A DNA stretch of 48,156 nt from Tritrichomonas foetus (lineage: Eukaryota; Parabasalia; Tritrichomonadida; Tritrichomonadidae). Location of the stretch: positions 80,846 through 129,001 of the forward strand of contig MLAK01000176.1 of assembly GCA_001839685.1 (NCBI GenBank), given 5' to 3'. This document shows positions 29,562 through 38,999 of this stretch, one piece after another. Below the pieces are notes generated by a model. It worked only from the letters and a program-made list of their open reading frames with translations, searched no databases and was not told where the DNA came from. Every line of letters starts with the position of its first letter. Position 1 is the stretch's first letter. Position numbers and translations under genes: made by a program.

Positions 29562-30968
29562 AATTTAAGCCTCAATCAATAGCAGGTCGGTAATTTTTTG
29601 AAAAGGGAACGAAGTAAAGAATTGCTTCAATTTGATGATCATAACAGACAATTAATATCTTTTCAAAAAAGTTAAATGATTTGCTTTCAATTTGATGATC
29701 AACTCATCATGAATGCAACGCCTTGGATCGATGAAATTGGCTAATGATGAAGTTTTACTCTACAACTCAAGCAATGCAATAATGAGAAAAGGAAAAGCAG
29801 TTTAACCTGAATTTGGCTGTAAAGGAAAAATCGAATCAATTAAATCTATTCATAAATGAACAAACAAGAAAGATTAATTGAACCAACTAAATGTCTACTC
29901 CAATATTTCACTCTTTGTCATAGAATATGATGATATGTATCTTTATTCTAAGTTTTATTTTCTTGACTTCTGACATCGTCTGTATTTTCGACATTCTTGT
30001 TCTTCAAAATTTTATTTTTCGCAATAGTAACAATATTAGGATGTTTCAATAAAATCTCGACAATTTCATAATGATGTGAATATGATAATTTGATTTTGAT
30101 CATTTCATTAACCCAAAGACGGTTTACTTCTTACTAGGGACGATTGAAAATAACGAGGGATACTTGTCATCTAACACGGGACGAAATGTATCATTTAAAT
30201 TAATGAAAATGTGAATTGAAGATTGTTAGCCTGTAATACATTTTGATTTACATACTTTGCATATTCATAAAAGTACTGATATGCTAAGCATTTTTTAACA
30301 ATGTATATAACACAAGATATTAAATTAATAAAGAATGATTTTTTATTTTTTAATTTTATTCCTTAACTCAATTTATTTGATCCATTTGTCACTCTTTCGA
30401 TTTTGAAATGATATTTCTTCTTCATCAGGTGTGATATATGGTTCACCATTGATTTGATATATATTACAATAATTTATTCACTTATACGCATGAATACTTC
30501 TGGAAAATGCTAAATTATACTCTATTAATATATCAAATAAATCACCATTCTTTTTCAATCACAATACAGTTCTTTTATTATCTTTTTTATTTATGAAAAA
30601 AAGTGAATAATTATTATTATTAATTTATTTCCTAATAATATATTATTAGATATAAAATAAAGCTCTGATATTACAGATTATTATTCGACATAAATCAAGA
30701 TGTTTACCTAAATTTTGCCCGATCGAATCACTTCACAAATGTAATTTATTCAATAAATCAGTGAACGAAAAAATAAAAAGGAAATCACGGAATGCATCAT
30801 CCAATCAATTGTAATTTTTAGAATATTGATGAATTAATGATATGGTTTTTATCGATTTAATGAAATGTAATTTGGAGTGATTATCAATAAATGACATATA
30901 TAATATGAATAAATGGAATAGAGTATAATTTTTAATAATTACATAATATATCTATATTTTCTAATCAT
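29562..30968. other. Intergenic region, 1.4 kb
   Basis: No intact gene. It contains one ankyrin-like relic on the minus strand (listed separately) and a short direct repeat of TCAATTTGATGATCA (about 29629 and 29688). The rest is AT-rich and featureless by eye. Confidence 0.4.
30002..30115 (-). pseudogene. Orphan ankyrin-repeat relic
   Basis: On the minus strand an open stretch reads SHHYEIVEILLKHPNIVT followed by IAKNKI, the second half of an ankyrin module as found in the arrays at 3211-3923 and 41884-42978 (HYEIVELLLKHPNIDVN). The expected TPLHxAC start is degenerate (IKIKLSY), and no adjacent modules or DUF3447 part are visible. It is best read as a solo remnant of an ankyrin locus. Confidence 0.55.
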
Positions 30969-33194
30969 TTACATTTTTAACAATGGGTTTGCCTTCAAGA
31001 GAGTTGGAGTAGATTGATTCAAGAATGGGTAGGTCGAAATTTCAATGTGATTGTTTTGTCCTTTATTCAACAAATTGAAACTTGATCCAGGTACATTACT
31101 AAGACCCAAAAATCTTTTATGAGATCTAAGTGCCTTTGAACGAATATTGTGTGCTTTTTCTTCAGTTGATCTTTTGAGGTGTTGTAAAGAAACTTTTGGA
31201 AACTTCTGGTCAAAATTTCCATGCTTATTGTAATCTCGACTTGAATCACATGGCGCTGTTGCATAGTCTTCATATGAACCATCTTCGTTTGCAAGGTCCT
31301 CACGAATATCGATTTCAGCGTCATCAGGGAATTCGTACCTTGACACGAAATAAGAAGAGTCATTTGTTTGGTCTGGAACAAAAACAGGTTCCATTTCCCT
31401 CAAATGTTCCCAATCAATATCTTTAAACCATGGATGATTCAAAATTTCATTGAAATCTTTAGAACCAAGTCTTTCATCAGGATTAATCACCAGTAATCGC
31501 TTTATGAAGTCCCTGCATTCTGGTGAGAATTCATCAAGAAGAGATGGATCATAAAAGTTGGTCAGAACACGCTTAAAAGTTTCATCTTCACTAAGGCCAT
31601 GAAATGGAGGAACACCGGTCAAAAACTCATATGCCATTATACCAAGTGACCAATAATCACATGAATAACTATGTGGATGAGAAATAATAATTTCAGGAGC
31701 CATATAGTCAGGTGTTCCTACACGTGCTTTTTGCTGGCGACCATTTATTCCGAAAAATGACAAACCAAAATCTGTAAGTCTAAGCATACCATCTGCATCA
31801 ATTAGAATATTATCCGGTTTTAAGTCACGATGAATGATTGAATTATCACGAAGAAATTCTAAAGCCTTGACAACTTGTGCAACATAATTTTTGGCGTTAG
31901 GTTCATCTAAACTTCCAATATTTTGTAAGAGAGAGAAAATATCACCACCTGGAATATATTCCATTACTAAATAAATGTTATTTTTCTTGATAAATGAATA
32001 ATAAAAATTAACCATATAAGGTGAGTGTAATTTCATCATGATATCTCTTTCCATTGAAACTTTTCTTACTTGATTTTTCAAATTGATGTGGGACTTTTTG
32101 ATAACTTTGATTGCAAACAAATCGCCTGTGCTTTGTTTCTTTGCAAGATATACTCTTGCAAACGCGCCTGAAGATAGTCTCTTTAAAAATGAGAAAGCAG
32201 AAATTTGTGTATGATTATCTCCAACACTATGATCAACTGTCGTAGCTGCTATTGCTTCCGACGCTTTAGTTATGTCTAATAACGATTCATATTTCTGCAC
32301 GACCAGTTCACGAGATTTTGAGAAATACTGTTGATATTTGGCCATTGAACTTGGTAGTGTAAATGAATCAAATGCAGCAATTATTGACTCAAGTTGTGCA
32401 ACACCATCTGGATCAGTCGTTTTCACAATAATCGCCCTTTCGTTGGTCAAATAAAGGTAGAGCAATTGATAAATATATTTTGTGGCGTTTGGAAGAGTTC
32501 CGGGAAATTTTACCATTAATTCAGATTTCGATAATTTATTATTGAGCGACTTCAATTTTTCTGATGATGAGAGGAACTGGTATTTAATTTGATGCGCCTG
32601 AATGCATAACGAAGTGTGGGAATCGATCAAATCAACTGGAACGACCTTATCGCAGATTCGGCATATCAAAGTATCGCCTTCGTTTTCAAGATAATTGGTC
32701 ATCAGTCCGTCTGCGAGTGGAGAAGCGCCAACGTATAAGTTTGGAAGATTTCCCGAACCCGCCAAATTGCTCGAAGATCGGGATTTAAAAACATCTGTTT
32801 GATTAAGAAGAGCAAGAGCGAGATGCGAATGTAAGCGCGTAAGATAGATAATGATACTGAGTACTTCCGAAATAACGTTTTGATTTTCACTATTTTGGGA
32901 TTCTTTGCTTTTTTCTGTTAGCATATCGAGATAATTTTGGGCGTTCTTTTGAATCTTGTACAGATTGCCGTTAATAATTGAATTAATTGCCGCATGAATA
33001 TCGGTTTCGTTTTCAGGGATTTCTTTCTGATACTTCATGAGGAGTTTGCAGCGGAATGACAGAGCATTGAATAAAGAAATTAATTGCGGATTCGGCGCAT
33101 CAATAGCAGGAACTCGTGGAATAGCAGTTACTGATATTATTTTGGGAGAGACGTGCCTTGGCGAGGGGCATAAAATAGATGGTTGGATCGACAT
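30969..33194 (-). CDS. AGC kinase of the IRE/Rim15/MAST type, intron-less paralogue, 741 aa
   Basis: A full-length paralogue of the kinase at 22822-25554 with the same domain order. It has a helical N-terminus, a zinc-binding segment LICRICDKVVPVDLIDSHTS...C (about residues 175-200), a helical linker, a kinase domain (about 335-610) and a short tail. Kinase motifs: LSSGAFARVYL, FAIKVIK, HRDLKPDN, TDFGLSFFG, GTPDYMAPE and DYWSLGIMAYEFL. All key catalytic residues are present, so it should be active. The tail keeps FPKVSLQHLKR, matching FPSISLEQLKD of the paralogue. The intron position of the paralogue falls in NFYYSFIKKNN, which here is uninterrupted. The start at 33194 (MSQIQ-like, MSIQPSILCPSPRH) is the first ATG. 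It lies inverted relative to its paralogue, 5.4 kb away, so an ancient local inverted duplication is possible. Confidence 0.93.
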   Translation of the reverse strand: MSIQPSILCPSPRHVSPKIISVTAIPRVPAIDAPNPQLISLFNALSFRCKLLMKYQKEIPENETDIHAAINSIINGNLYKIQKNAQNYLDMLTEKSKESQNSENQNVISEVLSIIIYLTRLHSHLALALLNQTDVFKSRSSSNLAGSGNLPNLYVGASPLADGLMTNYLENEGDTLICRICDKVVPVDLIDSHTSLCIQAHQIKYQFLSSSEKLKSLNNKLSKSELMVKFPGTLPNATKYIYQLLYLYLTNERAIIVKTTDPDGVAQLESIIAAFDSFTLPSSMAKYQQYFSKSRELVVQKYESLLDITKASEAIAATTVDHSVGDNHTQISAFSFLKRLSSGAFARVYLAKKQSTGDLFAIKVIKKSHINLKNQVRKVSMERDIMMKLHSPYMVNFYYSFIKKNNIYLVMEYIPGGDIFSLLQNIGSLDEPNAKNYVAQVVKALEFLRDNSIIHRDLKPDNILIDADGMLRLTDFGLSFFGINGRQQKARVGTPDYMAPEIIISHPHSYSCDYWSLGIMAYEFLTGVPPFHGLSEDETFKRVLTNFYDPSLLDEFSPECRDFIKRLLVINPDERLGSKDFNEILNHPWFKDIDWEHLREMEPVFVPDQTNDSSYFVSRYEFPDDAEIDIREDLANEDGSYEDYATAPCDSSRDYNKHGNFDQKFPKVSLQHLKRSTEEKAHNIRSKALRSHKRFLGLSNVPGSSFNLLNKGQNNHIEISTYPFLNQSTPTLLKANPLLKM

Positions 33195-35036
33195 TTTTGA
33201 TTGATTTTTTCTATCCTTTTTGAAATTTAAAATTTATGAATTTCCACTGATTAATTTTGAATGAAACTTTTAAAAAGTTTTTCAGACTTTTTTCTTTTAT
33301 TATTTGAATAATTTTGAGATAAAAATTGGTTCAATTATGTAAAATAAAAAAAGACATATTTTCTGAGATATCAAGCTTTTTCTGAATGAAAGGATTTTTT
33401 TGTAAGATCATGAAATTGTCGATTGAGTGCGTAAAAACGGTTGCCGATCTTCGATAATTGAATATTTTGAATTGATTTGATATGTTTACAAATTTTGTGA
33501 AAATATTTGCAATTTTTCTCATTTCAATTTTTTTACTGGAAAATCGAGACACTTTTCCTGTAATTACTTAAGATTGATAAAATTGAATAAACTTAATTAA
33601 GTAATAGTATGGTTTGTCTTTTGAAGTTTTTGATTTCTTCATGGATCTCAAAAAAGTGAATAATGTAAAAAATATTTTTCAATAAACTATTTCATAAAGT
33701 GACAATTTGATATAAAATTTGAAACAACACTATTGAATCCTATTGAACAATAAGATTTTATTTCTAAATCTGATCGAATAATCATAACTTGATTCTGTTT
33801 CGAAGAATATGCTTATTTTTATCATTATTCTCATATTATACTTTCAAAATTTGACACAATTATTCAATAAATTATTTTTCTTTGTTCAAATATTTGTATT
33901 TGTATTGAAATTATTATTTAAATTTTCTACATAAATTTATTGATCATTTCTAGATTATTTAAAATGAAAATTGGATAAATCATTTTAGCATATAATAGAT
34001 AGGTAATTTCCAAATGTGTATGCATCAATTTTCATTATGGAAGCAGTAAATTTAAAAAATAAGTTAATACATGTTCGAGGTGAAAAGAAAAATTGAATGA
34101 AACACTGATGATCATCAGATTTTCCGATAATTCTTCAAAGGGAAACCACAAATTTTGGATGGTATTGAACGAATATAAGTATCTTCAAATTTCACAATTT
34201 TAAATTTGCTGATTTGAGTTTCATATTTCTAATCTTATTCCCAGGTTTGAATAATCCAGCTGTACAAATCTAACTACATCTGAAATAATATAATTTATAC
34301 GATAAAATAAAATTCCTTGGCTTGAGTCTGTCAAATCTAATCATTTTGCTGATGAATGATTTTATCAAAAAAATGAAAAATAGACATCATTGAGATTAAT
34401 ATATCAAAATGCTCTTAAATATTGATTTTACATTTCGAATTAATTGACGTCAATGGGTATTGCAGGATTTTTTTCCAATGAGTTTTGTAGTTGTGAGGTG
34501 AACAAAATAACAAATTAATGATAAAAAAAGAATATATAACGGTATTAGAACGAATATGAATTTGTGTTCAGTGATAAAAAGGCACTCCAGGTGAAAATAC
34601 ATTATTTGACCAAACTGTAAATATACATTTTTCCCGCAGTGAGCCAACGTTTCTGCCAGTGAATATCAGGGTGTAGAAATTGCATGATACACAACGGTTT
34701 TAAAACGCGATTTCATTAATGTCGAAGAAAAATGCTACTTTCATAAATCATTAAATTTTTGATATTTCTCTTACAAACAAAGAGTATCAAAATCAGAGAA
34801 AGGAGATAGTATGATCATTTGAATCATTGAGGCAGAAATAGTTTCCCAAAATTTGCATGATTCAATACATCCAATTATCTCCATTTTTTGTTGGAAAAAC
34901 CATATGGCAGTTTTCCACTTATATAAAAAGAATTGGTAATTTTCCCTTTGATAAAAATAAGATTTCATTTATTGAAAGAAATTCCAAAAACAAAGAAAAA
35001 AAGAAATTTATAACATAATCATCATAATAAATTGTT
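33195..35036. other. Intergenic region, 1.8 kb
   Basis: The largest gene-free stretch in the window. I see only AT-rich sequence, short chance frames (for example about 34450-34647 on the minus strand, hydrophobic but without supporting features) and no RNA gene. The kinase promoter at its left end includes ATCAATCAAAAATG on the minus strand. Confidence 0.4.
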
Positions 35037-37940
35037 TTATATGTGAGAAAATAATCGAATTGGAGGCATAAGCAACTCTTCTTCTGAGTTTGGCTTATAT
35101 GCATGTTGAACAATCAAATAAAAATCATCGTCATATTTCAAAAGTTCCCGAACAATATCAACAATAGGCTTATCAGCAAACTTGATATCATCAATGATCA
35201 TTTCACCAATTGTCCAACTCACATCAACGCCATATTGTGAATCAATTCGTTTCTTTAATTCTCCAACTGTTGGATTATCTTTAATATCAATGAAATCCCA
35301 TACATTGAATTTTTCATCAGTTGATCCAAGTTTTTTATTTCTTGGTGGTTTAAATTGTCCTCCAAATTTCAAGTCTAAGCCTAAGAACAACAAATTTCCA
35401 TCATATCTTCGAATATTTCCACCTTTTGTGAAAGATAAGTCAACTTTTTCTGAGAAAAGCATCGGCAAACCTGAAAATGGTCCTGCTCCAGTTACTGCAG
35501 TTGTTGTAGCAAGTGTTGGTGCAATTGAACCAACAACTTTCATAATATCAAGCAAATTCATATTTGCCATATCGATATTGAACACTTCTGATCGTGATTT
35601 TGAATATGATTCAATATAGAGGATATCCAATTTTCTATCTTTGTCGAAATTGATGACATCAACTCGTGGGAATCCTTCTTTTTTAAGTTTTTCGAAAGTT
35701 TCAAGGAGTTTCGATCGATCGACTATGCCTTTTTCTAAATCAATTTCTTTACCAATTGGACTATCTGGTTTCTTACATTCATTTTCTATGATTTCGTCGA
35801 TTCGTGAAAGATCTGTTTCACTGACTTCGATTTTATGAACAATTGCTTTCAATTGAGCTGCAACAAGGACATAGTGGCGATGATTTTCATTGTTCTTGAT
35901 ATCAAGCTCTACTGTTTTCATCAAATCTTTGTCGTTTGGATTATGAAGCAAATGTAAAGCTGACCGATGTTCCAAAACACGAGTAAATTTATTGATTGCC
36001 CATTGGACACAGTCTTTAAAGTCTTTTGGTGCATTATTCATAAATGTGACTCCAGCTTTCAAAGACTTTGTATCAACTTTTCCATCTTCTTTGATACATA
36101 TTTGTGCAGCTTCTGGCTTATTTTGGAAAAACTTAATAAATTCATTATGCGCCCATTGTATTAGATGGTTTGGTGTTCTTGGAAGGTTCTTCAAAGTGCA
36201 AGGAAGGATGTTTTCAACAACAGGTTCGATAAAGTAGGCCTTCGTTGTTTCTTCTGGTATATATATGCTGAAATTACCTTTATGTTTCTCCATTCCAGCA
36301 TTTATCATTGGAATTCTGCGAACCGCTGTATAATCAGAAATAAAGTTTCTTGCTTCTGCTGAGTCTACAGCCGAAAAAACAATGTCGAAATTTTTGCCAA
36401 CTGTCAAAACCGTTTCACCATTGAATTTTTGTGAGAAAGCAGTTACATTTTCTGGTTTGATGTCTTGATTCACTTTGAGAATAGCCTCACGTCCGACTGT
36501 TGCTTTGGGCATGCCTTGATGTTTGTCTCGAAATAGAAATTGACGCGTAAGATTTGAAAGTTCGACTGTATCATTATCTATGAGTGATAATCGCTTAAAT
36601 CCGAAAAGTGCTGCATATCGAGCGTATTCGCATCCAATAGCTCCAACACCAACAATTAGAGCAGATAAATCACGCATTTTTTCTTGGACTGCGTTTCCAA
36701 CTGTTGCCGTAATTGAATCATATCGTGAGCCGTCGAGCTTAGGAACCTGATCATCGTTCCACATTATAAGATCACATCTGTTGATAACGAACCACTGTTC
36801 TTTGGTTGGGAGAAAGATGCCTGTGATATATTTAATACATTCTTGGGCGGCACATCCACCTATCATACCAACTGTTGGTGGATACTCTGTGGGATAAAGC
36901 ATTGCTGCTTTAGAAATAAGCGGATGAATATTTACGCTTTCATTTTTTGGTAAATACTTGAAAATTTGATCTACTTCACTTTTGTCTAAAAGTGAAGGAG
37001 AACGTTTATTTTCGTCCATAAATCTAGAAATCGCAACAAAGAGATTTCTAACGGGAAGGAGTAATGAATCATAGGCATTGAAATTAGATACGCTATTTTC
37101 TAATGTTTCTTCAATCGGCTTATGCGAAAATTCATGCGGCGTAATTATTTGTATTATTTTTCCTTTTGGCGCTTTACCATCGAATGGTTTCATTGATTTG
37201 GTGTTTAAATTTATTCTGTAATTTCCTGGACTTACCATTTTCACGATTGTTGCGACTTGTCCGTTCAATTGCGGCATTCCTCCAATATCTTTAAATAAAA
37301 TTTTATTATTGGGACCGAAAACGATATCGTGATCACTCTGTGAAAGGGCGAGCATTGGCTGTTCTGATTTTGTCACTCTGTCGACTCTGGCCTCGCGCGG
37401 AGGCTGTCCGCCTGGATTGACGCATACAAATTTATCTGTAAAGTCCTCAAAAAGCGCCGCATTTGGGCCAATCGTTGCTGCAAATATGAATTGAATTCGA
37501 TTTCTGTGGCAAATTTCTGAGATTTTGGCAATTTCTGAGAAAGGACGAATTTCGGCGAGAATTATTGACTGAAATTGAGTAATCCACTTTTCATCTAATG
37601 GATTTACATCTGAAATACCTGAAAGTTTGCATTTCCGGTTGAGGTGCGACAATCGTGGAAGAATTTTATCGATTCTTTTATTCGGATGCGATTCTGACGA
37701 AATCATGTCTTCTGGTCTAACAAAAAAGTTGCTTCCAAGATCATAAATTGAAATATATTTCGAATCGTTTACTTCGATCACGCCGACCCCTGTCAAAATT
37801 AGATTTTTGATAATTTCTGATCCTGTTGGGGTCAATCCAATAACACCGACTTTAAATGCAGACATTTTGGTAATTGATTCATTTCCCAGAGCCAAAGCAA
37901 CGCGACTGCTCCGAATCTGGGAGTACTCATCTTGTGTCAT
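35037..37940 (-). CDS. UBA1: Ubiquitin-activating enzyme E1, 967 aa
   Basis: E1 adenylates ubiquitin, captures it as a thioester and passes it to E2s. Domains in order: an inactive adenylation half (RSSRVALALGNESI, about 10-90), the first catalytic-cysteine half-domain (about 165-280, LNGQVATIVKMVSPGNYRI), the helical bundle, the active adenylation domain with RYDSITATVG, GVGAIG (431-436), an Asp pair near 455-457 and SNLTRQFLFR (462-471), the catalytic Cys581 in LPCTLKNLPRTP (animal form ICTLKNFPN), the second Cys half-domain, the ATTTAVTGAG segment, and a C-terminal ubiquitin-fold domain (about 875-967). It is shorter than animal UBA1 (about 1050). The usual NLNRQ and FEKDDD motifs read NLTRQ and FDKDRK, so it is divergent; a UBA6-like or other E1 role cannot be excluded, but the two-Cys-domain layout and length exclude the two-subunit SUMO/NEDD8 E1s. 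Confidence 0.88.
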   Translation of the reverse strand: MTQDEYSQIRSSRVALALGNESITKMSAFKVGVIGLTPTGSEIIKNLILTGVGVIEVNDSKYISIYDLGSNFFVRPEDMISSESHPNKRIDKILPRLSHLNRKCKLSGISDVNPLDEKWITQFQSIILAEIRPFSEIAKISEICHRNRIQFIFAATIGPNAALFEDFTDKFVCVNPGGQPPREARVDRVTKSEQPMLALSQSDHDIVFGPNNKILFKDIGGMPQLNGQVATIVKMVSPGNYRINLNTKSMKPFDGKAPKGKIIQIITPHEFSHKPIEETLENSVSNFNAYDSLLLPVRNLFVAISRFMDENKRSPSLLDKSEVDQIFKYLPKNESVNIHPLISKAAMLYPTEYPPTVGMIGGCAAQECIKYITGIFLPTKEQWFVINRCDLIMWNDDQVPKLDGSRYDSITATVGNAVQEKMRDLSALIVGVGAIGCEYARYAALFGFKRLSLIDNDTVELSNLTRQFLFRDKHQGMPKATVGREAILKVNQDIKPENVTAFSQKFNGETVLTVGKNFDIVFSAVDSAEARNFISDYTAVRRIPMINAGMEKHKGNFSIYIPEETTKAYFIEPVVENILPCTLKNLPRTPNHLIQWAHNEFIKFFQNKPEAAQICIKEDGKVDTKSLKAGVTFMNNAPKDFKDCVQWAINKFTRVLEHRSALHLLHNPNDKDLMKTVELDIKNNENHRHYVLVAAQLKAIVHKIEVSETDLSRIDEIIENECKKPDSPIGKEIDLEKGIVDRSKLLETFEKLKKEGFPRVDVINFDKDRKLDILYIESYSKSRSEVFNIDMANMNLLDIMKVVGSIAPTLATTTAVTGAGPFSGLPMLFSEKVDLSFTKGGNIRRYDGNLLFLGLDLKFGGQFKPPRNKKLGSTDEKFNVWDFIDIKDNPTVGELKKRIDSQYGVDVSWTIGEMIIDDIKFADKPIVDIVRELLKYDDDFYLIVQHAYKPNSEEELLMPPIRLFSHI

Positions 37941-38084
37941 GCTATTTTTTTGATTGAAAATTTTGACATATCATATGAAAAAGTTATTAATTCAAAAAAT
38001 TGATGTATATGTGACCGTTTAGATAATGTAACCACTATGTTTTAATTGAAAAATTAACCACATTGTTGTCAATTGGACAAGTGA

Positions 38085-38618
38085 ATGATAGAAGTTCAAC
38101 GAATTGTCGAAAAGAAAACCAAAAATAAGTGGTCTATCGATGAAGACGAGGCACTTCGTGAGATCGCAGCAGAAGGACTACCGTGGAAGATCGTAAGCGA
38201 AAAAATGAATGAGCGGGGCTTCAAAAGAAACACAAAACAATGTCGTGACAGGTACAAAAATTACCTCGGTAATGAATTTGCTACTGATCCTTGGCTGGAA
38301 GTAGAAGATAAGGTTTTATTATTGGCTTATCAAAAATATGGCCCAAGATGGTCTATAATCTCTAAAATTCCTATATTTCTTAATCGAACGCAAAATCAGT
38401 TAAAGAATCGCTTTTATCATTCCATCAAAAATCGCACTGAATACTTATCGACATCAATTGTACTGCACAAATCACGACCGAAGGGAAGACCAACAAATGA
38501 GTCAAATGCGCAAGCAGATCAGCATCGTAATCAGACAATCATTGCTTTCGAGAGGAATCCGCCAAATCTATTCATCCAACCGCAAGTGGTGATCGTTATC
38601 CCTTTTGAAAGAATTTGA
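38085..38618 (+). CDS. Two-repeat Myb DNA-binding protein, 177 aa
   Basis: Two Myb repeats are present: R2 at about residues 14-61 (KWSIDEDEALREIA ... WKIVSEKM ... TKQCRDRYKNYL) and R3 at about 66-117 (DPWLEVEDKVLLLAYQKYGPRWSIISKI ... RTQNQLKNRFYHSIKN). The spaced tryptophans are kept except that the last aromatic of R2 is Tyr, and the recognition helices are typical. The tail (118-177) has a basic KSRPKGRPTNE (AT-hook-like GRP) segment and a hydrophobic end. The compact form of about 170-220 aa with R2R3 and little else is the standard trichomonad Myb family, some members of which regulate iron-responsive genes in T. vaginalis. The start ATG at 38085 follows TCAATTGGACAAGTGA. Target genes are unknown. 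Confidence 0.92.
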   Translation: MIEVQRIVEKKTKNKWSIDEDEALREIAAEGLPWKIVSEKMNERGFKRNTKQCRDRYKNYLGNEFATDPWLEVEDKVLLLAYQKYGPRWSIISKIPIFLNRTQNQLKNRFYHSIKNRTEYLSTSIVLHKSRPKGRPTNESNAQADQHRNQTIIAFERNPPNLFIQPQVVIVIPFERI

Positions 38619-38999
38619 ATGTATATTTGGTAAGATATTTTCATGAATTAGTAAATTGACATTTAGCAAATGTAATCTATTGTAACAGTTGTCATGTATA
38701 ATTATAATGGTAAGTCTAATAAATTTCTCAGATAAGATGTTATCATGCTTTATTTTGTTAAAAAGAATGAAAGAAAAAAGTATTTTTAGAAAAGTTGTAT
38801 TTTTGTTTCATTTGAATAATGCATACGACCAAAAGCTAAGCCAGAAATTCAAACTTGCCTTTAGAATTGGTCCATCTAGAGAGTAATCTTTTTCAAGTTC
38901 GATCTTAATGCGGAGGTGTATACATACAATCTAATTTTTCATTCATATTCTGTTGATAAAATTTTTTTTTGAAATTGAACCGGAAATTCTTGAATTTTA
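38619..38999. other. Intergenic region
   Basis: 381 bp between the convergent Myb and coiled-coil genes. A chance open frame (38689-38886) has no supporting features. No RNA gene is seen. Confidence 0.4.

Noticed and set aside
29624..29700. Short direct repeat TCAATTTGATGATCA
   Set aside because: Only two copies of 15 bases in AT-rich DNA; expected by chance at this scale.
34450..34647. Hydrophobic minus-strand frame of 65 codons
   Set aside because: AT-rich chance frame with no ATG context, homologous motif or neighbours supporting it.
38689..38886. Plus-strand frame of 65 codons after the Myb gene
   Set aside because: Low-complexity composition typical of AT-rich intergenic DNA; no motif.
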